Shown: piece after piece, positions 10,601-22,535 of the stretch
How the letters are laid out: every line of letters begins with the position of its first letter
Numbering within the stretch: position 1 is the first letter of the stretch
From: Lobulomyces angularis
Lineage: Eukaryota > Chytridiomycota > Chytridiomycetes > Lobulomycetales > Lobulomycetaceae
DNA: 49,206 nucleotides
Direction: 5' to 3'
Assembly: GCA_027604685.1 (NCBI GenBank)
Contig: JADHYX010000151.1
Location: 1-49,206, forward strand
The notes under the pieces: model-generated
What the model was told of the DNA's origin: nothing
The model's database searches: none
The model's input: only the letters and a program-made list of their open reading frames with translations
Made by a program: the position numbers and the translations under genes

Positions 10601-13276
10601 GGCCAAATGCAACTTTACCAAAAGCCGGGTTCTTCACTGCAGAAAATATATTTTTTATTGTTTTTCTCCTTTGAAGTGTTTGCAAATTAACATTTCTTTT
10701 AAAAACTTCTTCAAAGTTTTTATGAACCTTGGAACTCGTCGCAATAGTGAAGCCAGTAACTAAAATTTTCAATAAAAATTCAATACAAGTAAATGCACCT
10801 TCATTCGGAGATTCAAAGGATCTTGAAAGCCAGACTTCCACACCAGATAATTCAATATATCCGTAAAGCTCAAATTCCGAATTATTGTCTGAGAACCTTT
10901 TAAGGTTTTCATCCTTTATATCACTCAATTCTCTAGTTTTAACCAAAAATACCAATCTATCGTTAAATAATTGAATTAAGAAAGTTCTATTTTCAGCGAA
11001 AAACTTTTTTTTTTTGTCAAAGAAGAAAGTTAAACAGGATCCCTCAACCAGTAATTCTGACAGCAAATATTTTATACTCATCGGATACGCCTATTTTCTA
11101 AAGTCAGTCTTCATAATTTAAGGAATTAAACAAACCAAATTTTTATTTTCTTCATTTTCAAACGTTTTACTGAGTACTGCAACCAATTTCTTGGTTTTTT
11201 CAAGCGCATTTTGCTGATCAACGTTAAATAACAGAGTTTTTACACTTTCTATTGCCTTTGTAAATGCGTCAAAATTCTCGTGCTCTTTAGGAATATATCT
11301 GCTGATATCAGAAAGTAGCATTAAGTAGCCTATTGTAGAGAATTAAAAGGTGCAGTTTGTAATATTAATACGGGGTAGTCTTTGAACAGCTTGAATTCTT
11401 AAGTCATTTAAAGTAGGGGCTGTAGCCTCTGGTTCTTCATTTTCGCATTCTTTAATGCATTTCTGAACAAAACGTTAATAGGCTTTAACTTCAGTTTTCT
11501 TTTATTACATTTTCAATTTCTTTTAACCTCAAATGAAAATTTTCATCCGGACAGTCCCGTAAATATGTCTCTGAAGTGTCCAAATCTTCAAAATGGCTCC
11601 TGTATACTGTTTGAAATGTTGCTACCTACGCAATTTTTTATAATTAAAAAAAAAAAAAAATTTTGTTACTTGTTCTATAAAAACTTCACAAACTCTTTTC
11701 AAAATAGGGATTTCCACACCGTCAAAAAAAATAGTATCCACAGAAGTTAATTCTTTCAAAAACCTTTCATTTTGGCCAATTAATAATTTCATACTCGGAA
11801 AACACCTCATTATATTCTTTGATTTACTATAACTCTCATCTTTAAAAGCTTCCTTTCTCAAATGACAGTAATATTTCTGATTTTCAAGATAAAAAATATT
11901 TTTGCAATTATACATACATTCTCAAGTAATTTCATTTTTCTTATATACTTGGCCTCCGACGTCATTAATTCCTTTATCTTATCACAAACAATATCAGCTT
12001 GATAAACTGGATTCGACTTTGTGGCGAATTCTCTCACCTGGTAACTTGATTCCGCTGAAAATTCTTAACATTCAAATAAATAAGGTTATTTAATAAGAGA
12101 GTTCTAACCTATGTTTCCTTTTAAAGCGAGAGTTTTTGTTATAGGCTTAAACAGAGTTGTGGAATCCGTCCCCAAAGCTTTTTTCAATCTTTTGTAATTC
12201 TCATGAATTTTTGAGTTTTCTTAAAATTTACGTTACAGTCATAAAGATACTAATAGAACCAACCTAAAGCAGACTCGTCAAATACAACATCTACAATATA
12301 CGATCCTACAGACTGAAAAATCCTAATTAATACAAAACATAGTATACATAATACCTCTCTCAAAGGACTGCATTCGAGTGCCTTAATATCTTGTACAAGT
12401 TCAGAATTAATTTCCTGACAATTTTCAATAAAAAATTTAGAAATTGCATCTATTTCCTTATCATCTCCCAAGAAATCTAAATTTATTGCAGTTGAAAAAT
12501 TTTTTCCATACAATTCGCTATCTTCATTAAATTCCTTGTAAATTGTTCTTAAATACTGTCCAAAAGCTGCACCAGCCCAATCTAGTTGAATCATATGATT
12601 TTTTGCTTTTGGAGTTTCTTGGGCCATTTTATATGATGTTTTTTCCACAGAAAGAAGTTTGAATTTCTACAAAAAAATTGCTAAAAATTTTCTTTAAGTT
12701 AAACTCATACAATTTTAGTCATAACGTAACAAATTAAGTTATTTTTGTTTTCCTTTAAAGCAACAATTATGTAACCAATTCTCTCGTCAAATCCAGTATA
12801 AACAAAAGCTAGCTTTTGTTTAAAAATATTCTCATCAGAAAATTCAGTTCTATACAGATTTTCTACTGGAATGGACTGATTATGTGACAACTCCCTCTGA
12901 ACCATTAAATCACAGGAAGTGCTCGCTTCTGTGCTAACGGAAAGATTACTTTTTGATTTTTGAATTTGCGATGGAGCAACGGTTGTAAAAGAAGTATTGT
13001 ACCCCAAATCTTGTATCAAGCTGGCAATTTTCTAAAATCACAATAAACAAAAAAAAATAAAGATTTAGTAACGTAATAAAGATTAAACAATATTACAAAA
13101 TTCAACTCGTTTTCCAGAATTTCCTCCTCTTCTCGCTGCCTTATGAGTTTTTTATCAAAACTAGACAAACTACTTGATGAATTAAAGGATTTTTTCAGCA
13201 AGCTGTCAATCCCATTAGTTGATCTTCTTTTTTTGCTACCAAATAATGAAATATTGTTGAAAGAAAATCCATTCAT
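7679..13276 (-). CDS. Large Dbl-family RhoGEF (DH-PH), ~1523 aa, 22 exons
   Basis: Exons in transcript order: 13097-13276, 12711-13031, 12355-12666, 12264-12312, 12109-12219, 11918-12054, 11670-11876, 11509-11625, 11372-11462, 11136-11329, 10457-11090, 10197-10409, 10010-10150, 9553-9957, 9245-9505, 8960-9190, 8765-8900, 8537-8742, 8140-8493, 7921-8066, 7774-7867, 7679-7710. All junctions keep frame. The DH domain spans about residues 345-545: IKELMTSEAKYIRKMKLL, then the signature AVQRLPRYLMLLSDISRYIP followed by KEHENFDAFTKAIESVK. A PH domain follows (about 580-680; RTFLIQLFNDRLVF). By family it should activate a Rho/Rac/Cdc42 GTPase. The N-terminal 340 residues and the 800-residue C-terminal region, mainly helical and charged, match nothing I recognise; I see no RasGEF or RhoGAP motif there. 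Confidence 0.88.
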
Positions 13277-13845
13277 TTTGACTGTAATTGTTGGTAATTA
13301 GTTTATTACCTAAAATGGAAATTTTCAACTCCGCTTTTTATTAAGCCGCAACATTTCTCTAAAAGGAAAAATTTCTTCTTTTAGATGTTCAGCCATATAC
13401 TCAGTTTTCAGTAATATCCACCTAACATCTTCTTTTTACTTTGTGGCTTAGTATGTATAAGTAAATACTACGTAAAATTGTAAAAATGGATAAATGTGAT
13501 AATATAACTTAAATGAAGATAAAGCTTCAATATGCTTTTTGACCTCATGCAACTCTCCATTTTATGGTCTCTTTTTTAATAGTTTGGAATTTTACCTTTG
13601 ATTTTACAAAAACATTTGTAATAACCATGTTATAAAATCTAAATTTTTAAATCATCCAATTGTTATCTAATATTTTTTTTCAACACCTCTTCCTCTCTAT
13701 TTCCTTGAATTTATTCATTGGAGAAACTCTAAAATTATTCGTACTTAACAATAAACTTCGCTTCTTCCTCTCATTTTCGCAGTACATTATAAAAATCAAA
13801 CTTAACCCAAGTTTTTTTTTTTTTCAATGAAACTTTAACACTCAT
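13277..13845. other. Intergenic, divergent
   Basis: Between the RhoGEF start and the TatD start. AT-rich, no open frame with coding character, no repeat. Confidence 0.5.
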
Positions 13846-14844
13846 ATGTCCACTGCAAAATTAATTGATATCGGTGCAAATTTAACATACCATTCGTTAG
13901 CCAATAACATTAACTGTGTAATTCAACGTGCAAAAGATAATCATTTGAAAAAAATTGTAATAACTGGAACATCATTAAAAAATTCAAAAGATGCAATTGA
14001 ACTTGCTAAGCAGTATCCACACTTTTTGTATGCTACTGTAGGAATACGTATTTTATTTTTTATTTTCAAAATACCTATTAAATTTTATTTTTCCCTTTAC
14101 CATAGATCCACATGATGCTGATAAGCACATCTGTATAAAAGATATTTCGCATCAATTAGAGAATTTGGCTATACAAAATTTGGATGTTGTTAAATCGTTA
14201 GGAGAATGTGGTTTAGATTTTAACAGGAATTTTTCAACCAGAGAAAATCAAATTGCAATGTTTGAAATTCAGTTGAAGCTGGCAGAAAAACTGAAACTAC
14301 CTATATTTTTGCATGAAAGAGACGCGCATAATGATTTGGTGCTATGTTTAAAAAATACTCTTTCAAAAGATTACCTCTGTCACACTGTTGTTCATTGCTA
14401 CGCAGATGGTTAATGATATATTGTTTTTCAGTATTAACATTCAAATTTAGGTGTTAAAGAACATTTGGAAGAGTACTTAGATCTGGGATGTTACATTGGC
14501 ATAACCGGTTTTTACTAATTTTTATATAAATACTTATAACGGCTTCTGTAGGCTGGATTACGGAAGCAAAACGAGGAAAGGACCTGTTTGAAATAGTAAA
14601 TATTATTCCAATAGAGAGGTTAATGATAGAAACTGATTCCCCTTTCCTAAAACCAAGAAATATTAAAGATAAAGAACTGAGAAAAGGCAGAGACAACGAA
14701 CCGGCGTATCTAAAGTACGTTTTAAGAAAAGTAGCGGAAAGTTATTCCCAATTAGCTCAGTTTCAAAGTCTGGATATTGAAGAAGTTGAAGAAATTTTGG
14801 GAAATCAAACAACCTTGAATGCAGAAAGATTCTTTAACTTATGA
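13846..14844 (+). CDS. TatD-family metal-dependent DNase
   Basis: Exons 13846-14047, 14106-14408, 14451-14507 and 14552-14844; phases match, 284 aa, normal for the family. Motifs in order: LIDIGANLT at the N-terminus, KKIVITGTSLKNS, VGIHPHDADKH (completed across intron 1: C plus AT gives the metal-site His), SLGECGLDFNRNFS, FLHERDAH, VVHCYADG, YIGITGWITEAKRG and LMIETDSPFLKPRN. All metal-ligand positions expected of TatD (Asp, His, Glu, His, His, Asp) are present. Known role: Mg-dependent 3'-5' exonuclease/endonuclease of the amidohydrolase fold, linked to DNA repair and apoptotic DNA fragmentation. Cytosolic or nuclear; no signal peptide. Confidence 0.95.
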
Positions 14845-15121
14845 TGTGGTGTTCAGACTTACAGCTATGTAGAAAATACTTCTAGTTTTTTATTTAACGG
14901 CAAAATATTGGATTGTACCTACTATGAATTTTTTTTTTACTTAACCTTAAATATGTTTTTTAGAAAAAAATATATTAAGATTAGAATAATGCAAAGTCTT
15001 TCGCATTGACATAAAAATTCATTTGCTTCTTGTGTAAAATAAAACAATATTATGAAACAATTAATTAATTTTTCAAATAATCCTCATTGAAAACAAGGAA
15101 CAATGTTATCTCTTTAGTAGT
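14845..15121. other. Short spacer between convergent genes
   Basis: 3' ends of the TatD and LRR genes face each other. AATAAA-like strings on both strands; nothing else. Confidence 0.45.
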
Positions 15122-18100
15122 TTATTCAATATTAGCAATTTTTTCTAATTTACTAATGCGTTCTATAAATTCTTCTTGATTTATCACACCTTTCCCTACT
15201 TTGTCTAGTAGGTCTAATTTTTCGGAATCAAAATTGCATTGATTCAATTCACTTGACACCGTCAATTTAAATTTTTCAGTTTCCACATGATCAGAAATTT
15301 CAAATCTAGGGGTATCAGCGATAATTGGATTAATGGCGTATGGTATTTTAGAATTGTAGACAGTGTTATCTTTTAAATCTGGTAGTGATATATTTTCCAT
15401 TGAAGTCGTAGGCGTAATAGGGTTTCTTTCCACAGTTATAGTAGGGCAATGTTTCTTGAAGCTATTAACTTTCTTTTCTTCCATTATTTTTCTAGAAAAA
15501 AAAACTAACTTCCAAAATCCCACAAGGAACAAGAAAAATGATAGTACTGTTAAGAGGATTAGCAGCGTTGAAGCTACTTTATTTGACTTATTTGAAATCG
15601 GTATATCACTGGGGTCAATCGCCTGAGTGTTGCCATTCGTAGTTATTGTTGACTGTACAAGAAACACTGGTGTAGTGACCAAACAATTTTCTAAAAAATA
15701 AATTAATTTTTCAAATTAATTTTAATACTGTTAGCGCAAGGTTGAGAAACACTAGAAGTAATTACAGAAGCGGAATTTTTTTGTAGTGCAGTCTGAATAT
15801 TACTAGTAGTGGATAACGAAACTATAAAGGATGACACAGAAGTCGAGGTAAGGTTTCTATTACAATCGGAAAGATTGTCATGACTGCATGGTGGTGGTAA
15901 CAAATCAGTGTAATGTTTACCATTCGGAACACAAACCTTCCCCAAATTTCTTAAATTGCAGCCAATGCTATTGGTAATCTTTTGCAGTGCTGACAAGTCA
16001 GGCAATATTCCAGTAAAGTTGTTATTGTTTAAATATCTTTAATGTAATTAAGTTTTAAAAGATAAGAGAGGGTAAATATTTACAGCTCTGTTAATTCTGT
16101 CAAAAAACTCAACTCCACACTAATTTGTCCATTCAAATTTTGATTGCCCAGGTTTCTATATATTTTAATTATTAGATCTACAAATTTTACATTAGTTTTA
16201 CAGCGAGGTCACTCGTGCAGTACTTCCCCCGCCATCACACTTAATAATATCATTGTCAAAGACTTCGCAGCAATTTTCTGGTATAAGTGCAGGAAGCCAA
16301 CTCTTTAAAATTTTGCAATCCGTTGAGCAACCTATTTATTTCAATGATAATTAATGTAAAAATAATGAATACAAATATTTACTATTAAGTTGCGTAAATA
16401 CGCATACTTTCGGAATGAAATCCGTAACGGAATTATTTTTTGGTAAGCAAATATTTTCGATACCACGTATTTGACAAGTTTCGAGTTTGTTTAAGTTTAA
16501 CAAGTTGGGTAAAGGGCCGTCAAACAAATTACCATCTAAATTTCTAATAAGTTATAAAATAAAAGCTTAGATTACAGTGTAAATTATGGAAAACTTACAG
16601 TATTGTTAGTTCTGACAAAGCAGACAATTGATAAGTTAAAGGACCGTCTAAAAAGTTAGAACTTAAATCTAAAATCTTTAGGTTAACCAGCTTGGATAAA
16701 TTTGGTACACTTCCTGTCAGTCTGTTATCTGACAATTTTCTAAAAGAAAAAAAACTTAATATCGAATAGAAAAAGTAAGCTTAAATACAAAGTTTGTAAA
16801 TTAGTGAGAAGACCAATTTCACCGGGAATATTTCCAGCAACTATGCTGTTTGAGATATCTCTAAAATCATCAAAAAAAGTAAGTATAGATAAATTAGCTC
16901 AAAAGTTTATACAAATGTTGCAATTGATCCAACGAATGAATTTCTTCCGTAATATAAGTGACATGCGCGGAATTCAAAAATCTAAGATTTTTAAAAAGAA
17001 ACATTAAATTGTTTTTACAAATTCGTAATCCTAGAGTTAGAGCACTTTAATAGTATCATATAATTTTTTTCGTTGCAACAATATATTGAATTAAATATAT
17101 GCGGAAGCCACTTATTAAGGACAGCACAGTCAGTAATAGGTTCTGGGCAGCCTACAAAAAACGAATTATTTGTATGAAAAATATTGTATGGAGTTTACTA
17201 GAGTATTCATACTCATGCTCACATAATGTTGGAAAGGTAGTAATGAGATTTTGACCTGTTGGATAGCAACACGATTCTCCAAGACTAGATAAATCAGTTA
17301 CTTTATCTCCTTCACCATCAAAAGGGCAAAAATACGAAGGAAAGACGGGAATATCACCTGAAAAAAAGTTTTGATGCAATACACTTAAAAAAGTTAAATT
17401 TTATCCATAATTAAAAATTATATTACAGTTGCTTTAAATTTGGTAAATTCACAAAGGACTGCGGTATTGGCCCAGTGAAAAAATTTAGTTTGACGTTAAA
17501 GTATGTTAGAGATTTTAAAGCTGAAAAAGATTCAGGTATATTTCCACTAAAGCTGTTACCTTCAAGAGTACTAAATAAGGGCAGTATTGAAAAATAAATT
17601 ATTTTGATAATAATAATTTTTACACAAAGTTTAAGTTTGCTAAATTTCTAAAGCTTTCAGGCAAGTTTCCGTGCAAGTAGTTAGCACTCAAATCTCTGCA
17701 ATATGTTAAAAATTGAACAAAAAACATTTACTTACAAATACTTCAAGTTCACCAAATTCCCTATACTATCTGGTATTGGCCCAGATAAAAGACCTTTCTG
17801 TATTATTCTGTGCCAAAAAAAAATTAATATTATTCACTGGATATATGATAGAATACAATTTTGTCAAAGACGATAATCGGGCAATCAGGAATGTTAAAGG
17901 AACTGGAAAGTTATCTGATACAAAATGACTGCTAATTTCAATAAAGGAAGTGAATAACCTAGCCCATTCCATTAAAACACTAAAAAAAACAAAAAAAAAA
18001 AACAAGAATTAAAAGTGACAAAAAAAATTGAATTTAGTATACATTTCTGTAACTCTTCCATTAGAGCAGGATACATAATTATAAGTATCAAAAGTTATAC

Positions 18101-20454
18101 AACAATTTTCTTTTTTAAAAATCAATGGGATCCATCTAGATAATATTTCGCAATCTGTTGCTAATGAATCTTCACAATCTACCAAAAAAAGAATATTAAT
18201 TGGCAACTAAAGTCAATATACTATTTAATGCATCTCTTTGACATAAAGTAGGCACCAGGGCATCTATACTTTCACCTTGCAAGAGACAGACAGATCCAAG
18301 TTTTCTTATATTACAACTTTTTGAATCATTAAAAAGTTTCTTGGAAAAATTAGGTAAATAACCACTGAACTGATTGTCATTTAAAAATCTATTATTGAAC
18401 ATAACATGTTAAAAATAAAATTCAAATGTAACTTACAATAAAACAAGATTCGGCAGTTGACCAAGATACAGTGGTATTTGACCAGATAACTGGTTAAAAC
18501 TTATATCCAAAATCTGCAAATTTTGTAAAGCGGAAAACGTTGAGGAAATAGGTCCTGTAATAAGATTTTTTCCAAGTTTTCTAAAAATTAAAGAACTTTA
18601 TTAAAAAATCTCCAATTAAAGTTAAAAAAGTTACAGTTTTTTTAATGAAATCAAATATTTAAATTCTGAGGGTATGCCTCCAGTTAACTTATTATTCGAG
18701 AAATCCCTGATAAAATAATAAAATATTTTTAAAAAAATTTCTGCTTATATTACAGCTCAGTTAAAAACATTAATCTTCCCAAATCTTTTAAAATATTTCC
18801 TTCCAACAGATTGTTATTCAGTCGTAATCTTTGAAGTCTCCCCAAATCTGTTAAGGTTTGTGGAATATTTCCAACTAAATTGTTATTTGATAAATCTCTA
18901 GTTAATAAAAATTAAAAAAAAAAAAATCAAAGAGTGCTGTAGGATAAAAAATTACAAAAAAGTTAATTGACTCAAATCACCAATATCATGCGGAATTGAT
19001 CCAGATATTCCAGTTCTAGCCAAATTCCTTAAAAAGTATTAATTTTAAATTTATTGCATTAATCACTTTTCTTTTTAAGTTTCCTTACAAATAAGTTAGA
19101 AAATTTAACTTTGTCAAGTCTTTAGGTATATCAATAGTTATTCTAGAAGCAAATAAATTCCTTTTTGCAAAATTAAAATTTATATTTCATTTTTATTATT
19201 TGTTTTACAAAACGGTAATTCTAGGGGGAATTTGGTTATTGCACTGCAAAATAGAGCGAGAGGTAGTTTCACAACAGTTTTCTGGATTAAAAAACGATGG
19301 TAGCCAGCTAGCCAAGATTTGACAATCCGAATTATTAATTGAAGGACATTCTAAAACATAAGAATGACATTGATGAATTGATTCTTTTTTTGAAACCTGA
19401 AATTTTTTCATTAATAATGCACTTAGATGGGATGATCTCTGAAACATTTTGACCTTTTGGCACACAAAAATTTGATCTGGAACTTTGAAGGTAACAGCTC
19501 CCTAAGTGAATGTCTTTCAACCCAAACAAATCTGGAAGCATCCCACTTAACAAATTATCATTCAAGTGTCTATAAAGAAAAAAATTATCAAGGTGTAAGT
19601 TATATTAACATTACAATCCAAGAAGTTTGTTCAGTTTATTAATTTGCTTTGGAATAGTGCCGGCAAGTTCATTACCTCCAAGCCTTCTGCATAATAAAAA
19701 ATTAGAGCTAAGAATTCGTGACTTCATTTATTGTTTTACAAAAATACTAAATTGGATAGGTTTCCAATTGAAGCAGGTATACTTCCAGTTAAAGCATTAT
19801 TTTGGAGATCCCTAAGGAAAAAACAAGTAAAATTTTATTTATTTTTTGAACATAATTTACAATCTCTTAATAAAAATTAGTTCATCAATATTGTTGGGAA
19901 TAATTCCAGAAATCTTGTTATTACTAAAATAACTTTTTTGGTGGTAGAAGTAGGATTTAAAAAAAATAATGTAAAATATAAATAACTTACGCAGATTCCA
20001 ATTTTTTTAAATTAACTATTTTTTCAATTGAACCTGTTAAATTTAACTTCATCATTTCACTGTACAGGCCAAAAAAAAATATTCTGGATTAAAATTTTCA
20101 GGTAAACTACAATATTTTTACATGTCTTTTAATTCGGTTAACTGAAAAATTTGTTCAGGTATTTTTGATATGTTCAAACCATTTCCTGGAAAAACTTCAC
20201 TTGAAATTAAAAAAATAAAAATTGTTTAATTTTTAACTCAGCCGTAAAATAAGTAAAAAAATATTGAATTACATTCTAATTATTCTATTTTCACTGTTGC
20301 AATCAATTTGAACCAATTTTGTAATTTCATAACAACAGTTTTCTTTTATGGGCCAGACTTTCCTGAGGAGAACACAGTCTGGTTGTGACGAAAAAGATAA
20401 TATTAGCGTAGCATATAAATTTATCAGATAGCTGGAATAAGCAAATTTTTTCAT
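15122..20454 (-). CDS. Single-pass membrane protein with five capped LRR modules (~1302 aa, 29 exons)
   Basis: Exons in transcript order: 20273-20454, 20122-20199, 19991-20059, 19861-19923, 19740-19811, 19615-19686, 19397-19569, 19209-19350, 19089-19160, 18956-19027, 18754-18897, 18635-18706, 18437-18580, 18222-18388, 18043-18178, 17857-17979, 17736-17807, 17624-17695, 17427-17570, 17199-17383, 17019-17151, 16913-16981, 16789-16860, 16599-16739, 16383-16543, 16202-16331, 16084-16155, 15729-16036, 15122-15690. A signal peptide (MKKFAYSSYLINLYATLIL) precedes five repeats of one module. Each module has an N-cap of the form DC..L..W.P...NCC (e.g. DCQILASWLPSFFNPENCC), 2-8 plant-type LRRs, and a C-cap (e.g. 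FCVPKGQNVSEIIPSKC). A Ser/Thr stalk, one TM helix (LLILLTVLSFFLFLVGFW) and a roughly 130-aa tail without kinase follow. LRR exons are 72 nt or multiples in phase 2; module borders are phase 1. Probable cell-surface recognition or adhesion protein. Confidence 0.88.
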
Positions 20455-20750
20455 AGATATGTTTACTTTTTTAAAGTTTAACCTTTTAAGAGCCTCATCA
20501 CAAAAATTTACACAAATAAAATCTGGCGAAATTAAAGGCTTTAAAAAAGGAGTAAAGGCTTGAATCAGAATAAATTTGCTTGATGAATATTCCAATAATT
20601 CTCGTATGATCTGTACCTTGCATTACATAATAACATTGTAAGCACAAATTAATTTTTCAACGTTATAATATTAATTTTTGCAGTTTCATAATCATTTCCT
20701 TTTTTGTTAATGTGTTTTTTAGTAAAAAATCTCTTTCTTTTGTTAACTAG

Positions 20751-20833
20751 ATAGTGGTGATGACGTAGAGGACGGTATTACCACGCACACTGGTTTAAGC
20801 CAATACTATTGTAAGTCTTACACTAATGTTTGA
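20751..20833 (+). other. Isolated coding-like exon of unknown gene
   Basis: After a TTAACTAG acceptor, the frame reads SGDDVEDGITTHTGLSQYY then CKSYTNV-stop (TGA 831-833). It looks protein-like, but I cannot find a convincing 5' exon. ATGATCT at 20606 with a GTACCT donor would join in phase, giving a 29-residue product, but that is weak. It lies in the promoter region of the LRR gene. It could be the tail of a small protein or a fragment left from a lost gene. Confidence 0.25.
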
Positions 20834-21391
20834 TTGAATTAGATTTTTATTTTTTTATTTTATTTCTTACCTTTTTGTATTTTGTGTAACAGTACGATTT
20901 ATGTAATTGTTTTACAATTATTCTATCTTTTAAGTTCACAAAAAATTGGGAATGGCGAGCTTTCCTTTTTCCAAATTTATTAAGTGCAAGATCATGAACA
21001 TTAATACTAAATGAAATTTGAAAAAATGGGGAAGATAAGATGTAAATTGATTAGTGAAGGTTGAGTTCCTGCTTCAAAAGAAATAAATTTCAAGAGTTTT
21101 CGCTGCTCACACCTTACTAAATAAGATGATAACGGTTTTTCTATTTTGGTTTTCAAGGTATCGCCTGTGATATATTAAAACCGTTATTTATAAGTTTTAA
21201 TCTATTTATTATCTATTTAAAAGCTAAATTTCAGTTAACTTGAAACTATTTTGATTTTCTAAAAATATAATATCACAACAAAATGAAAGAACAATGCGAA
21301 TGGACTGAAGCTTGGTAACCTGTTTTATTTAATTTTATTTTGTTTAGGTGTTAAATTTTTAACATTTTTTGGTACACTACGCATTTTTTCA
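20834..21391. other. Intergenic with an 11-bp inverted repeat
   Basis: Non-coding, AT-rich. Only noteworthy structure is the inverted repeat at 21129-21187, listed separately. Confidence 0.5.
21129..21187. repeat. Perfect 11-bp inverted repeat, 37-nt loop
   Basis: ATAACGGTTTT at 21129-21139 and its exact reverse complement AAAACCGTTAT at 21177-21187. The loop includes GGTATCGCCTGTGATA, relatively GC-rich for this region. Could be a stem-loop in RNA, a small mobile-element remnant or chance. No homologous copy noticed elsewhere in the window. Confidence 0.4.
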
Positions 21392-22291
21392 TTACATCCA
21401 AAGTTTTAAAACTTCTGCATTTTTTGCAATACTAATTTCTTTCAAAATTCTATCTAATATTTCTTTTTCCAAAATTTCTACCTCCTGAGAAGCATCTAAA
21501 ACCTAAATTGCAAAATAAAAAACATTTTCTGAAATTCATTGTCATTATAAAGAAATTATACCACCCAGGAATCATCTTTCATTAGCTGAAAGCTATTTTT
21601 CACTTTTTTTTGAAAATCAAGTTTTTCGTAACGCTCCTTTCCAAAATCGCCTCTTCCTTGACTTAAATCTGGATCCAGATTTAGAAAAAAAACTATGTCT
21701 GGTTTTATCAAACCTAAATGAATTCCAGCTTAAAAAAAAAATACAGTACACAATTTTAAAATGTACCCTTATCTGGACTTTTACACCACTCCAGATCGAT
21801 ATCCTTCGAATGAGTAAAGCTAACTCCTGAATAGGCGTATCTATCACATATTACATGCTCACCATTTTGTAAGGAATTTAGAATGAAGTCACTATAATCC
21901 GTAAAAAAAAGTTGTTGAATAAGAAAAAAAGACAAGAATTTGATAATAAAAAAAAATGAAAGTAAAAACAAACAATAAAGATTCTTCAAATTGTTATTTT
22001 TTCTTTAAAAAATGCAAATTCAAAAAAAAAAGTATACTTTTTTTCCCATCTATTAGCACTAAATAAAAGATGAATTGCTTTATCATTTAAATCTTCAGAT
22101 TGAGTTAGATAGTTATTTATTACATTTCCAATTGCTGTGGTCCTGTCGGGAAATCCTTGTTGTTTTACAGCTAAATTTAATTTCTTCAAATTTTTGGCTA
22201 ACAGGTTACATTGAGTTGATTTTCCACTTTTGTCTAACCCCTCAAAAACTACAAATAAACCTCTTGTATTAATTCGATTATAAGCTGTCAT
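21392..22291 (-). CDS. CDC8: Thymidylate (dTMP) kinase
   Basis: Exons (minus) 22038-22291, 21767-21891, 21562-21728 and 21392-21502; phases match, 218 aa, typical length. It phosphorylates dTMP to dTDP with ATP for DNA synthesis. P-loop [14 protein letters not shown] at about residues 13-26; then NRWEK before intron 1, the DRY motif in [16 protein letters not shown], and a lid region [16 protein letters not shown]. The second intron position follows the W..SPDKG/AG substrate loop. Gene symbol follows the yeast orthologue. The first intron is longer than most here (146 nt), which leaves that acceptor slightly uncertain, although the frame fits the family exactly. Confidence 0.95.
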
Positions 22292-22535
22292 TTATTAATT
22301 TTTTTTTTTTAGAATTTTAGTCTTTTTCTTTAAACCCTGTTCAATTTTTTTATGCAAATTTATTTTATTTTATTTTTATATTATGATATTATAAAATTTT
22401 ATTGAAAGAAAAATCATGAATCTGTTTATATGAAAGAAAATTTTGTAGGTTCCAATTAATGTATATGTGGTTTTGTCTATGTTTTAAATCTATGCTTTAA
22501 TAACGTTTGGTGATCAAACAGAATCATACAGAGAC

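Noticed and set aside
15122..20454. Interpretation as three or four tandem LRR genes
   Set aside because: Each module joins the next through an in-phase intron; internal N-caps lack signal peptides and start codons; only the last module has a TM segment.
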